This document shows, piece after piece, positions 43,585 through 52,653 of a DNA stretch of 64,000 bases. How positions within the stretch are numbered: position 1 is the first letter of the stretch; each line of letters begins with the position of its first letter. The stretch spans positions 42,230-106,229 of the forward strand of contig NZ_JACJSP010000014.1 in assembly GCF_014698235.1 (NCBI RefSeq), given 5' to 3'. Made by a program: the position numbers and the translations under genes. The notes under the pieces were generated by a model, which saw only the letters and a program-made list of their open reading frames with translations, searched no databases and was not told where the DNA came from. This stretch comes from Limnothrix sp. FACHB-406 (GTDB taxonomy: Bacteria > Cyanobacteriota > Cyanobacteriia > CACIAM-69d).

Positions 43585-43615
43585 CATCTTTTGGAAGTTT
43601 TCAAAAGATGTTTTT
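43585..43615 (+). terminator. AT-rich intrinsic terminator
   Basis: Nine-base arms CATCTTTTG and CAAAAGATG with an 8-base loop, followed by TTTTT. Sits 230 bases after the PhyH stop. Confidence 0.7.
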
Positions 43616-43634
43616 CAATAAATGGTCACAAGTA

Positions 43635-43674
43635 GAAGACATCATTAGGTAATCGAAGGCATCATTAGGTAATC
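43635..43674. repeat. 20-bp direct duplication before a methyltransferase gene
   Basis: Two adjacent 20-bp units differing at one base (GAAGACATCATT / GAAGGCATCATT, then AGGTAATC). It ends 13 bases before the start codon. Confidence 0.92.
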
Positions 43675-43687
43675 CCTGAAGACACCC

Positions 43688-44377
43688 ATGAGAATTCATC
43701 CTAACCTCAACCTCAAAAAAGCCTTGCTATTTAAAATTGACCTCGGTTGTGGTGGATGCAAACGAGAAGGAACGATTGGCATCGATAGTTTTCCGCAGCC
43801 AGGTGTTGATTATGTCTTAAACCTAACGTCTGACCCTATTCCTCTGCCCGATCGAAGTGTTGACAAGGTTTACTCATCCCATTTTCTAGAGCATGTCCAA
43901 GACAATGATTGGACGGGGCACATTTTTCCTGAAATTAGTCGCGTCTGCGTTTCTGGGGCGGAATTAGAGCTTTGGACTCCCTATAATTGGTCGAATTCTG
44001 CATTTATCATGGGGCATCGGAAATACATTAATGAAGATGATTATTTTCATTTATGTGTTTGGCATTATCAAGTTTGGGAAGCGACGCTCAAGGCGCGTTG
44101 GTTGTTGCGGGAAATTTGCTATGTGATTCCAACTGATGTGTTGGTTGATTTGCATCGTCATGGCGTGTCTTTGGATTTTGCGCTGCGCTATTTCAAAGGC
44201 ATTGTTCAGGAAATCGGGGTTTTTATCGAAGTGCAGCACGACTATGATGGGCCGCCGGTTGAGCCAAAGCGGACTTTTGCCATTACCCGCGATTCTGAGC
44301 ACTATCCTGTGAAACCCGATCGGGGCCCGGCGGAGTGGTCGGATGTGGAAGCGGCCATTCATGCTTTTCGGGGCTAG
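43688..44377 (+). CDS. SAM-dependent methyltransferase (type 11-like)
   Basis: 229 residues. Motif I is FKIDLGCGGCKREGTIGID; then YVLNLTSDPIPLPDRSVDKVYSSHFLEHVQD gives the acidic and EHV motifs, and FPEISRVCVSGAELELWTPY is the post-motif strand. It resembles the small EHxxD methyltransferases seen in polysaccharide and secondary-metabolite loci. The GC content rises toward its end, where HIP1-type GATCGGG reappears, so the island's right boundary is in or just after it. The gap to the next gene is 30 bases, possibly an operon with the glycosyltransferase. Confidence 0.78.
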   Translation: MRIHPNLNLKKALLFKIDLGCGGCKREGTIGIDSFPQPGVDYVLNLTSDPIPLPDRSVDKVYSSHFLEHVQDNDWTGHIFPEISRVCVSGAELELWTPYNWSNSAFIMGHRKYINEDDYFHLCVWHYQVWEATLKARWLLREICYVIPTDVLVDLHRHGVSLDFALRYFKGIVQEIGVFIEVQHDYDGPPVEPKRTFAITRDSEHYPVKPDRGPAEWSDVEAAIHAFRG

Positions 44378-44407
44378 GCGCTGGATTGGCTCTCCTAATT
44401 CAATTCT

Positions 44408-46390
44408 GTGCTGACTGTTGCGATTCCGACCTATAACGGGGCCGATCGCCTGCCGATCGTCCTGGAGGCGTTGTTGGCCCAGGTGGAAACCCAGGCGATC
44501 GACTGGGAAATTTGGGTGATTGACAACAATAGCGACGATCGCACCCGGGAGGTGGTGGCCGCCTTCCAAGCTCGATCGCCTCGAATTCATTGGGATCAAG
44601 AGCCACAACAGGGCGCGGCCTTTGTCCGGCAGCGGGCGATCGTGCGATCGGGTGCGGCTTGGGTGGCTTTTTTGGATGATGACACCGTGCCGGATCCCGA
44701 TTGGGTGGCTCGGGTGTGGCAGTTTGCCCAGGGTGATTGGGTCGATCGAAACCTGGTGGGGGCTTTTGGGGGGCGCATCCTGCCGGTTTTGGAGGGGCCG
44801 GAGCCGGTGGGATTTGCACGGATTCGATCGCTCTTTGCCATTGTCGATCGGGGCGATCGACCGTTTGTGTATGAGCCAGGGCGCGGCCTGTTGCCGCCTT
44901 CGGCGGGGTTGGTGGTGCGTCGGGCCGCTTGGTTGGCGGCCGTGCCACCTCGGTTACTTTTGGGCGGGCGAACGGGAAACACCTGGCTTACTTCCGAAGA
45001 TCTGGAAGCGCTGGTCTACCTCCAACGAGCGGGCTACTCTGTGGCCTATTGCCCCGCCCTGCGCCTCAGTCACCGGCTGCCGGCAACTCGCTTCACGGCC
45101 GATTATCTCCGCTCTTTTGCTCAGGGAATTGGCTGGAGTCGCTATGTGGTGCGGCTGTTGCGGGTGGATCGATCGCGCCGATTCCTGATCCCGTGGTTCT
45201 ATGGTTTGTCGGATTTGCGTCGGTTGTTGCGCTGGTGGCTGCAACATCCGGGCGGGTGGCGATCGCGAGATCCGGTGTTGGTTTGCGAGCGATCGCTCCT
45301 GATTAGCACCCTAACCAGTCCTTGGGTGATGGGTCGCTGGTTTCGCGATCGAGAGCAACGGGGCGATCGCCAAGTCATTGCCCGTGCGGCCCAACGGGCG
45401 GCCGGCTCGTCGCAGCCCTTGACTCCCCAAATTGCGATCGCGATTCCGATTTACAACGGAGCCGATCGACTGCCTGCCCTGTTTGATCGGCTCCAAGTTC
45501 TGGAGATTCCGCCCGGTTTGCGGTGGGAAATTTGGGCGATCGACAACAACAGCAATGACGGCACGATCGCCCAACTGCGCCAAATTCAACAAACTTGGAA
45601 CCGCTGCCCTTTACATATCAGCCAAGAACCACGCCAGGGAGCCGCCTTTGCCCGACAACGGGCCGTGCGGTTGACGGCGGCCCCTTGGGTGGCCTTTTTG
45701 GATGATGACAACTGGCCGGAACCGGACTGGCTACGGGAGGCGATCGCCTTTGCGGAGGCTCATCCTCAAGTTGGGGCGTTTGGGGGCAAGGTCTTGGGAG
45801 CCTACGCGATCGACCTGCCGCCGGCCCTGCGTGACTTGGAAGGCTATTTAGCCATTCGTAGCTATCCTGAGTTTGCCGATCGCCCCGGCCCCTTCCTGGC
45901 TCAGCAGTTGCGTCTCCCGCCCGCTGCGGCGTTGATTGTCAATCGAGCTGCTTGGTTAGCCACCGTGCCCCCGGAACCCCAATTAAGCGGGAAATTAGCC
46001 GGCCGCTTCGTGCAGGGGGATGATTATGAACCCTTGCTGTATCTGGCGCGGGCGGGCTGGGAAATTTGGTTTGCACCCCGCCTAAAAACCCATCACCAAA
46101 TTCCCGCTTGGCGACTTGATCGCGCCTATCTCATTCGCCTGGCCCGGGCCTGTGGGTTGGCGACCTTTGCCCTCAAACGGATCATTACCCCCCTGATCGC
46201 CTGGCCCGGGTTGGCGCTGCGAATCATGGTTGCCAATGGCTACAAAGCGCTGAAGTTGCGATCCTTGCGCCAAGATGCCGATCCCTCGATCTCGCTGACT
46301 GCCACGGTGCGCCAAGCTTTTTTCTGGGGTTGTGCCCTCAGTCCCTTGGCGCAACTCCGATTGCCTAGGCTTCGGAAGCCCAAGATCTAG
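44408..46390 (+). CDS. Tandem GT2 glycosyltransferase, HpsE-like, two fused copies
   Basis: 660 residues made of two homologous GT-A halves (about 1-320 and 345-650). Each starts with the same pattern (AIPTYNGADRLPIVLEALL and AIPIYNGADRLPALFDRLQ), has IDNNSDD or IDNNSND, a QGAAF-RQRA stretch and a DDD core (FLDDDTVPDPDW and FLDDDNWPEPDW), and ends with an ED/DDYEPLLYL-like acid motif and a hydrophobic tail. Related single-domain proteins are called HpsE in hormogonium polysaccharide loci. Both halves keep the DxD, so both may be active. The start is GTG. Confidence 0.83.
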   Translation: MLTVAIPTYNGADRLPIVLEALLAQVETQAIDWEIWVIDNNSDDRTREVVAAFQARSPRIHWDQEPQQGAAFVRQRAIVRSGAAWVAFLDDDTVPDPDWVARVWQFAQGDWVDRNLVGAFGGRILPVLEGPEPVGFARIRSLFAIVDRGDRPFVYEPGRGLLPPSAGLVVRRAAWLAAVPPRLLLGGRTGNTWLTSEDLEALVYLQRAGYSVAYCPALRLSHRLPATRFTADYLRSFAQGIGWSRYVVRLLRVDRSRRFLIPWFYGLSDLRRLLRWWLQHPGGWRSRDPVLVCERSLLISTLTSPWVMGRWFRDREQRGDRQVIARAAQRAAGSSQPLTPQIAIAIPIYNGADRLPALFDRLQVLEIPPGLRWEIWAIDNNSNDGTIAQLRQIQQTWNRCPLHISQEPRQGAAFARQRAVRLTAAPWVAFLDDDNWPEPDWLREAIAFAEAHPQVGAFGGKVLGAYAIDLPPALRDLEGYLAIRSYPEFADRPGPFLAQQLRLPPAAALIVNRAAWLATVPPEPQLSGKLAGRFVQGDDYEPLLYLARAGWEIWFAPRLKTHHQIPAWRLDRAYLIRLARACGLATFALKRIITPLIAWPGLALRIMVANGYKALKLRSLRQDADPSISLTATVRQAFFWGCALSPLAQLRLPRLRKPKI

Positions 46391-46392
46391 GT

Positions 46393-46434
46393 GCGATCGA
46401 CTAGGAGCGATCGACTAGGAGCGATCGATCAGAG
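46393..46434. repeat. 14-bp tandem array over a stop codon
   Basis: Three GCGATCGACTAGGA-type units. The second contains the TAG (as CTA) of the minus-strand carboxypeptidase gene. Confidence 0.85.
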
Positions 46435-47533
46435 AGCGAGGAGATGGCTGCGAGTTATTAGAATCCTGAGAATCCTGGCTTTCGCGATCTTTCTGATCCA
46501 CCGCATCAGGACGCGACTCGATCGGGGAGTCCATCTCATCAGACTCAGAGGATGAACCGGGGCGATCGGTTGGCGTTGGCGTAGATTCAGGAACCTCAGT
46601 CCCAGAAGGGCCACTCCCCGATCGTTCAACCCCTTGCTGACGAGCCTTATAGAAGGTTTCCAGACTGTTGCGATCGCCCACAAAGCGCCAATGCCAAGGT
46701 TCATAGGACACGCCTTGACGATTGCCCTCCGGAAACGACAACTCAAAATTAAACCGAGCCGCATGATCCGCCAGCCAGCGGAAAGCTCTCGTTCGTTCAA
46801 AGTTCTGATTCAAATTGGTTGAAGGCGCATTGGCATCCCCAATATCCACCGCATAGCCCGTGTGGTGTTCGCTATAGCCGGGGGGCGCACTCACCTCAGC
46901 CCGCTTGGTAGCCGCTTGGTTGCGGGCAGCCTTGATGTTGAAAAACACGGACTGTTGTTGCTCCACGGAGCGAAACGCCGACAGCACCACCAAATTCACC
47001 CCATCCGCCCGAGCCGCAGCGGCCATGGAGCGATAGGCCCGAGCGGCCGATCGCCGCAATCGCATCTGGCCATCATTGCTAATGGGGCTAAGTTCCGATT
47101 GGGGTGCTTCTTCGTAGGGCAAATGGCCCAACAGGGAGTTGGGATCCGGCGTAGGGCTGGCGGGAGCCGTGGGGCTGGGGGTGCTACCGATCATTTGGTC
47201 TAAGCGTGCTTGCCAGGCATTGGGCAACTGTCGCGCTGACCAAAGGTAGGCAAAACCGCCCGCCGCGATCGCCCCGAGACCCAACAATCCCCCCAAAATA
47301 CCCAGCCAGGGCCGCCCCTGGGGCCGCGCCGGCCCATTCACCGCCTGTTGATTCGCATCGCGCACCGCTTCCGGCACTTCGGCACTGCCCATCACCGTCA
47401 GCAAGCCAGCTTCCAACTCTGAAGCGCGATCGGGGCGCGAGCGTTTTGACACTTGGGGGCCAACTCCCGCCGCCGAGGAAGGCTTGGCAGTTTGGTTCGA
47501 TTCAGCCTTCTCAGCCCTATCCGAAGCATCCAT
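46415..47533 (-). CDS. VanY-type D-alanyl-D-alanine carboxypeptidase (M15B), membrane-anchored
   Basis: 372 residues. A cytoplasmic hydrophilic N-terminus (about 85 residues), one membrane helix (LGILGGLLGLGAIAAGGFAYLW), a linker rich in Pro/Ser/Thr, then the peptidase: LVVLSAFRSVEQQQSVFFN, PPGYSEHHTGYAVDIGD (zinc ligands His and Asp) and YEPWHWRFVG (third His). It trims terminal D-Ala from peptidoglycan stems in the periplasm. The C-terminal tail is Ser/Asp-rich and low in complexity, and its end is built from the repeat units noted at 46393. Confidence 0.88.
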   Translation of the reverse strand: MDASDRAEKAESNQTAKPSSAAGVGPQVSKRSRPDRASELEAGLLTVMGSAEVPEAVRDANQQAVNGPARPQGRPWLGILGGLLGLGAIAAGGFAYLWSARQLPNAWQARLDQMIGSTPSPTAPASPTPDPNSLLGHLPYEEAPQSELSPISNDGQMRLRRSAARAYRSMAAAARADGVNLVVLSAFRSVEQQQSVFFNIKAARNQAATKRAEVSAPPGYSEHHTGYAVDIGDANAPSTNLNQNFERTRAFRWLADHAARFNFELSFPEGNRQGVSYEPWHWRFVGDRNSLETFYKARQQGVERSGSGPSGTEVPESTPTPTDRPGSSSESDEMDSPIESRPDAVDQKDRESQDSQDSNNSQPSPRSLIDRS

Positions 47534-47952
47534 ACTGAACCACTGGGGCGCGTGCTAGACGATTGCAGCAAAAACTACGCCCCCATTCTAGGGATATTCA
47601 TCCGCGCCATGGGCCCAAGACCAAAAAATCAGCCATGATTTAACCCTCGGCCGGAAGTTGAACCGCAACCATAGGGGACTGATTGTTCAGATCCCAGCGC
47701 GAGCACCGGGGTTTCGGAATTCGGATCAGGCTATTTCTGGGTGTTTGCTCTGTGCGCTAGCTTTAGGCGCTTATGGGTGGATAACAGGCTATTTCTTTAG
47801 ATTGAGTTAATTCTGCTAATTGAATCATGTTAATTTGCGAATTGTCCATTGGGTTAATGCTAATTTGGGGATTGCCAATTTTGTGAATTTCGAGTTGGCG
47901 AGTACCAAGCTCGCTAGTACGAATTGAGTGCCTTCCTGGGTTGATCATGGTT

Positions 47953-48022
47953 CACCTAATCACTGATTCATGGCATCTGTGATGGAACCTAACCATGGCT
48001 TCAGGGAAAGGCTGCAATTGGG
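47953..48022. other. Conserved non-coding element, copy B
   Basis: Ungapped partner of 26658-26727 (48 of 70 identical by direct comparison). Sited 100-170 bases before the RNase D gene. Confidence 0.55.
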
Positions 48023-48050
48023 TAAATACTCAAGGAATTGGGTTAGTGCC

Positions 48051-48074
48051 AATTCAATTCAATTCAATTCAATT
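48051..48074. repeat. AATTC pentanucleotide microsatellite
   Basis: Four uninterrupted AATTC units plus AATT, about 50 bases before the RNase D start. A length-variable tract at this position could alter expression. Confidence 0.9.
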
Positions 48075-48121
48075 AACGCCAATTCGATTAACATTCATTT
48101 AATCCGTGAGTTCTGAAGAAA

Positions 48122-48748
48122 ATGCTAGAAAATTTCCAGGTTTTTGAACAAGATTTATCAGCAGAAGCCCTGGCTGACTATCGCCAAGCCTCTGCCCTGG
48201 CGATCGATACGGAAACTATGGGCCTTAAACCCTGGCGCGATCGCCTCTGTTTGGTACAGATTTGTAATCCGGCGGGGCAAGTGGCCGTGGTGCGAATTGC
48301 CCGAGGGCAGACTGGTGCACCAAACCTGAAGCAGCTTTTAGAAAATGAGGCGATCGAGAAGGTTTTCCACTTTGCCCGTTTTGATGTGGCCATGTTGCAA
48401 TACCACCTGGAGATTGCCACGAACCCCATTTTTTGCACCAAAATTGCTAGTAAATTAGCCCGCACCTACAGCCCCAAACATGGCCTCAAAGACCTGATTA
48501 ATGAACTGGAAGGGGTGGAGTTGGATAAACGCCAGCAGAGTTCCGATTGGGGCAATGCGGTGAATTTATCGGTGGCGCAATTGGAATATGCTTCCAATGA
48601 TGTGCGCTATTTGCTCAGTGCTCGACAGAAACTAATGGCAATGTTGCAGCGTGAAGAACGTTGGGAATTGGCCCAGCAATGTTTTGTGGCTCTTCAAACG
48701 ATCGTGCAACTCGATTTGCTGCAATACGAGAATATTTTCGAGCATTAA
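48122..48748 (+). CDS. Ribonuclease D-type 3'-5' exonuclease
   Basis: 208 residues, only the DEDDy exonuclease domain with no HRDC. Catalytic residues: Asp and Glu in LAIDTETMGLKPWRD, Asp in VFHFARFDVAMLQYHL, and Tyr/Asp in LEYASNDVRYLLSAR. PKHGLKDLINELEGVELDK is the RNase D substrate helix. The shorter form is common in cyanobacteria. It trims 3' ends of tRNA precursors and other RNAs. Start ATG has GAAGAAA upstream. Confidence 0.88.
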   Translation: MLENFQVFEQDLSAEALADYRQASALAIDTETMGLKPWRDRLCLVQICNPAGQVAVVRIARGQTGAPNLKQLLENEAIEKVFHFARFDVAMLQYHLEIATNPIFCTKIASKLARTYSPKHGLKDLINELEGVELDKRQQSSDWGNAVNLSVAQLEYASNDVRYLLSARQKLMAMLQREERWELAQQCFVALQTIVQLDLLQYENIFEH

Positions 48749-48790
48749 AGGCTGCGGTTGTTGCCCCTCATTTCTGCAAGCTAGGAGCGC

Positions 48791-49969
48791 TTAAATCAGG
48801 TTCAAGATTTCCTGGGCTGCCCGATCGGTTGCGCCGTCGCCCCCGAGCCGATCGCGCATGGCTTGGTAGTCCTGCTGAAGCTGGGCGGCCCGATCGGGTT
48901 GCAGCAGGGCGATCGCCTCTTGGGCAATTCGATCGGGGCTGGCCTGTTCCTGCATCAACTCCGGGACGATCGCCTGTTCGGCCACCAAATTGGGCGGCGA
49001 CATGAATGTAATTGAAAACTTCAGCAGATGACGGGCGATCCAAGCGGTGATTGGACTCACTTTGTAAATCACCACCTGCGGCACTTTCAACAGCGCCAAC
49101 TCCAAATTCACCGTGCCAGATTTGGTCAAGGCTAAGTCGGCGGCGGCCATGGCCAGCAAGCTATCACCGACAATTTCCGCCTGGAGACCAAATTCAGCGA
49201 TCGCCTGTTCAATGGCGGGTCGGTAAGCGGGCAGAGAAACCGGGATCAAAAACCGAGCCTTGGGGTGATGATCCTGCACTTGGCGAGCGGCCGCAAAAAG
49301 GCTGGGCATCAAGAGTTTTAGCTCTTGGCGACGGGAGGCCGGCAGCAACACCACCGCCAATTCATCGGTGCTCAGTCCCCAATGCTGGCGGGCGGCGGCC
49401 CGATCGGGGGCTTGGGCCAAGCGATCGATCAACGGATGCCCAATCCACTTCACGGCGGCTCCGTAGCGTTGATAGTAGGTGGCTTCCTGGGGAAAAATTG
49501 CCAGAATCACATCCGTCAGCCCCACCACCTGCGTGGTGTTGCGATCGCCCAAAGACCACACCCACTCTTGGGGCGCAATGTAGTAAGCGGTGGGCACTTG
49601 GGGCAATTGGCGCTTAAAGAAATGGCCCATGGTCAAATTGGGGCCAATGTAGTCAATAAAAACGGCCACATCGGGCGGTTGCTGGCGGAGGGTGGCTTTG
49701 GTTTGCCATTGGAGCTTCAGGGTCGGAATGACGAAGGGCAGAGCCTCCCAAAGGCCGATCGAACCGATCGCACTCGTATCAAAAATCAGCCGGGCCCCCG
49801 CCGCCGCCATGCGCGGCCCCCCGAGCGCCGTAATTTCCAAAACCTGGCCCCGAGACGCTGCTGCCCGCTGTAAGGCCTGGATCAACAGGGCCCCCTGCAA
49901 GTCCCCGGACACTTCCCCCGTGCTCAGAAAAATCCGCAAAGGGCGATCGGGCGTTCCCAATTTAGTCAT
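48791..49969 (-). CDS. lpxB: Lipid-A-disaccharide synthase
   Basis: 392 residues. LpxB motifs: IFLSTGEVSGDLQGALLIQ at the N-terminus, GGPRMAAAGARLIFDTSAIGSIGLWE, DYIGPNLTMGHFFKR, YYIAPQEWVWS, IFPQEATYYQRYGAAVKWIGHPLID and LLPASRRQELKLLMP. A GT19 enzyme that joins UDP-diacylglucosamine to lipid X in the cytoplasmic membrane leaflet. It is the last gene of the lipid A operon and its start overlaps the end of lpxA by 8 bases. Confidence 0.95.
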   Translation of the reverse strand: MTKLGTPDRPLRIFLSTGEVSGDLQGALLIQALQRAAASRGQVLEITALGGPRMAAAGARLIFDTSAIGSIGLWEALPFVIPTLKLQWQTKATLRQQPPDVAVFIDYIGPNLTMGHFFKRQLPQVPTAYYIAPQEWVWSLGDRNTTQVVGLTDVILAIFPQEATYYQRYGAAVKWIGHPLIDRLAQAPDRAAARQHWGLSTDELAVVLLPASRRQELKLLMPSLFAAARQVQDHHPKARFLIPVSLPAYRPAIEQAIAEFGLQAEIVGDSLLAMAAADLALTKSGTVNLELALLKVPQVVIYKVSPITAWIARHLLKFSITFMSPPNLVAEQAIVPELMQEQASPDRIAQEAIALLQPDRAAQLQQDYQAMRDRLGGDGATDRAAQEILNLI

Positions 49970-50786
49970 GGCTGCTGCGGTGGGGTTTGCGGCCGGTCAT
50001 CGGGCCCCGCCGTCCCGCCTTAGACTGCTGCAAAAACCGAATCAAGTGTTGCAACGCTTCGCAGGAGGGCAGCAGCATGAGTTCCTCAAGGGCTTGCTCC
50101 AGCGTGGCCTCAGAACGATACAAAATCCGAAAGGCTTTGTTCAGGGTTTGGGTGGTCAGGCCGTTGTCTAGCTCGTCATAGCCGGCCCGCTTCAGCCCCA
50201 CACGGTTCAAGGTGCGCACTCGGCCGGGGCTGCCCTCCACCAACATAAACGGCGGCACGTCCCGATCGATCCGGCTCATGCCGCCGACCATGGCCAACCG
50301 GCCAATCTTGACAAATTGATGAACTCCCAACACGCCGCCAATGGTGGCCCGCGACTCGATCGTCACATGGCCCGCCAAGGCCACCCCATTGGCAATCACC
50401 ACCCCATCTTCAATGAGGCAGTTGTGGGCCACGTGGCTGTAGGCCATCAACAGGTTTCCGTCCCCCACTTGGGTCACTTCCCCTTCGTGGGTGGCGCGGT
50501 TGATGGTCACGTATTCGCGAATTTTGTTGTCGTTGCCAATGATCGTTTGGCTGAGGGCCCCTTGATATTTGCGATCTTGAGGCTCTGTGCCGATCGCGGC
50601 TCCTGCAAAAATTTGGTTTCGTTCCCCCAAGGTGGTGTAACCGTCAAGGATCACATGGGGGCCAATCTGAGTTTCGGCCCCGATCGAAACGGCGGGGCCA
50701 ATGACGGCATAGGGGCCGACTGTCACCGTGGGATGGAGTTCTGCGTCGGGATGAACGATCGCCGTCGGATGAATCGCTGCTTTCAT
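49962..50786 (-). CDS. lpxA: UDP-N-acetylglucosamine acyltransferase
   Basis: 274 residues from the chosen start. Left-handed beta-helix hexapeptide repeats (IHPTAIVHPDAELHPTVTVGPYAVIGP ... quoted in part) and the catalytic region DNKIREYVTINRATHEG with its downstream AYSHVAHNCLIEDGVV, where the HxxH-type His sits. It starts lipid A synthesis by transferring a hydroxyacyl chain from ACP. The first MAKRIS extension (16 residues) is not typical; ATG at 50786 directly before AAIHPTA is preferred. Lies 80 bases after fabZ. Confidence 0.94.
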   Translation of the reverse strand: MKAAIHPTAIVHPDAELHPTVTVGPYAVIGPAVSIGAETQIGPHVILDGYTTLGERNQIFAGAAIGTEPQDRKYQGALSQTIIGNDNKIREYVTINRATHEGEVTQVGDGNLLMAYSHVAHNCLIEDGVVIANGVALAGHVTIESRATIGGVLGVHQFVKIGRLAMVGGMSRIDRDVPPFMLVEGSPGRVRTLNRVGLKRAGYDELDNGLTTQTLNKAFRILYRSEATLEQALEELMLLPSCEALQHLIRFLQQSKAGRRGPMTGRKPHRSSHD

Positions 50787-50865
50787 GGGATCGGTGCGAT
50801 CGCGCTGCCCTGACACACTAATACGTTTAGCCAATGCTGAAAAGTCTAGTTCGTCAACTAGTCCG

Positions 50866-51390
50866 CTAGTCCACCAGGGAGAACATCAACTCGCCCTCAC
50901 AGGCCAGTTGCCCTTCCACTTCCGCCCGGCCGTGCATTTTGCCGAAGCGTTTTTGCTTCACCCAAAGCAGTTCGACGGTCATGATCAGTTGATCGCCGGG
51001 AACCACGGGCCGACGGAAGCGCACTTTGTCAATGCCCCCAAACATGAACAAGCCTTGACCGGGGTTGTCTTGCATTTGGGTGAGCACCACGCCGCCCACC
51101 TGAGCCATGGCTTCCACAATCAGCACCCCTGGCATGATCGGGCGATTGGGAAAGTGGCCTTGGAAGTGGGGTTCATTGAAGGTGACATTTTTTAGCCCCA
51201 CGGCCCGCTTACCGGGAACATAGTCGATGATTCGATCGACCAAGGCGAAGGGGTAGCGGTGGGGAAGCAACCGGTGAATGTCTTCAACGGTGAAGGTGGT
51301 GGGCCCAACGGGGCGATCGGCCTGATCCGTTGTGGTTGTGTCCTGGGTCTGGGCGGTGACAACGGGTTCTGGAGCAGAAACAGTGGACAT
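50866..51390 (-). CDS. fabZ: (3R)-hydroxyacyl-ACP dehydratase
   Basis: 174 residues. Hotdog fold with [17 protein letters not shown] (catalytic His), [20 protein letters not shown] and [15 protein letters not shown] (catalytic Glu). It dehydrates hydroxyacyl-ACP and so competes with LpxA for substrate, a reason for shared regulation in one operon. The acidic, Thr-rich first ~35 residues ([14 protein letters not shown]) are longer than in E. coli and likely disordered. ATG at 51390 preferred over the one at 51444. Confidence 0.95.
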   Translation of the reverse strand: MSTVSAPEPVVTAQTQDTTTTDQADRPVGPTTFTVEDIHRLLPHRYPFALVDRIIDYVPGKRAVGLKNVTFNEPHFQGHFPNRPIMPGVLIVEAMAQVGGVVLTQMQDNPGQGLFMFGGIDKVRFRRPVVPGDQLIMTVELLWVKQKRFGKMHGRAEVEGQLACEGELMFSLVD

Positions 51391-51610
51391 AGGACTTTGC
51401 AACCTAAACAACGGGCCAGTGGGCGATCGAGCGGGCAAAACCACGGATGGTCACGAACTCCTGTGAGGGATGGGCGTGCCTATCCGCTGCTGGGCAATTG
51501 GATGGGTGTTGACTGAGCAATGGCGGAACTCTGGGCGAGCGCTGATGGTCGAGGACTCATTGCCGATCGGGTTCCGATCAAGGTTCGATCGATGACTGAT
51601 CAAGGTTCGA

Positions 51611-52648
51611 TCAATCAATTGCCGACCGACTTTCGATCGAAGACCCATTGCCAATCATTGCCGCCAGTTTGGCCACCAGTTGCCCATGAAGACGATGGCT
51701 GGCTTTGTAGGCCAAGTAATGGGCGCGCGGAATGGTTCCGAGCAGGGCCAAGTCGCCAACTAAGTCTAAGATTTTATGACGCGCTGGCTCATTTTCATAC
51801 CGCAAGGGCGGATTCAGCCAGCCCGCTTCGCCACAGACTAGGGCATTGTCCAGGCTGCCACCTCGGATCAGGTTGGCGGCCCGCAGTTGTTCAATTTGGT
51901 GGGCTAAGCCAAAGGTGCGGGCAGGGGCAATGTCGTGGGCAAAGGAGCCGGGTTGGGGTTCCGGCTCGATCGGGCAGAAGGCTGCTCCGGGTGACCAACT
52001 GTGCCATTGGTTGCCGATCGCGGGTAGGGCAAAGTCAATCCCATAGCTAAATCGCAGTTCCGCGGCGGGCAAGGCGGCCACAAAAGCATCGCCCTCAGGG
52101 ATCCAAAGGGGTTCAGCAATGGTTGCCGGATCGGTTGCTGGCGTGCGGGTGCTCGGCAAGGCCCGCAGACCAGCTAGGGCGATCGCCCGACACCATTCAA
52201 TGGCGGAACCGTCCAACAGGGGTACTTCGGGCCCATTAATTTCCACCTGGGCCGCCCCCACGCCACAGGCGACCAAGGCGGCCATCAGGTGCTCGATCGT
52301 GCGGACGGTGGCTTGCGGATCTTGGGGCGATCGAACCTCCGTGGACAGTTGCGTTTGAGAAACTAAATCCCAATGCGCGGGAATGACCGGGCGATCGGGC
52401 AAATCCGTACGCACAAACCGAATACCCGGTTCCAGGCTGGGCTGCACCCACAGGGTTACGGGCAATCCGGAATGTAGCCCCACGCCCGATCGACTAAAGG
52501 CCTGGCCGAGGGTGCGTAGGGGGGCGATCGGGCGCTGGATCTCCGGCGCGATCGCCATAGCCTCCGAGGACGGCCCGACCATTGCGGGTTCCGGTTGGGG
52601 TTCCCCTTGCAGTTCTGGTTCTAATGCCGTTGGTAATTCCCTTTGCAT
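51611..52648 (-). CDS. lpxC: UDP-3-O-acyl-N-acetylglucosamine deacetylase
   Basis: 345 residues. LpxC signatures: [34 protein letters not shown] (zinc His), [30 protein letters not shown] (second zinc His and Asp) and [13 protein letters not shown]. It catalyses the committed step of lipid A synthesis. The first ~40 residues ([17 protein letters not shown]...) are an acidic extension not present in E. coli. Five bases separate it from the omp85 stop. A 220-base gap separates it from fabZ, so an internal promoter is possible. Confidence 0.94.
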   Translation of the reverse strand: MQRELPTALEPELQGEPQPEPAMVGPSSEAMAIAPEIQRPIAPLRTLGQAFSRSGVGLHSGLPVTLWVQPSLEPGIRFVRTDLPDRPVIPAHWDLVSQTQLSTEVRSPQDPQATVRTIEHLMAALVACGVGAAQVEINGPEVPLLDGSAIEWCRAIALAGLRALPSTRTPATDPATIAEPLWIPEGDAFVAALPAAELRFSYGIDFALPAIGNQWHSWSPGAAFCPIEPEPQPGSFAHDIAPARTFGLAHQIEQLRAANLIRGGSLDNALVCGEAGWLNPPLRYENEPARHKILDLVGDLALLGTIPRAHYLAYKASHRLHGQLVAKLAAMIGNGSSIESRSAID

Positions 52649-52653
52649 TGCCC

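Larger units (their letters stand above)
47534..48121. other. Long AT-rich intergenic region
   Basis: About 590 bases between divergent genes. Contains many TTAATT/AATTG runs, the second copy of the conserved element (47953-48022) and an AATTC microsatellite (48051-48074). No gene is seen. Confidence 0.5.

Noticed and set aside
50866..51444. Longer FabZ start at 51444
   Set aside because: The extra 18 residues are atypical and the ATG at 51390 starts at the beginning of the known flexible N-terminus.
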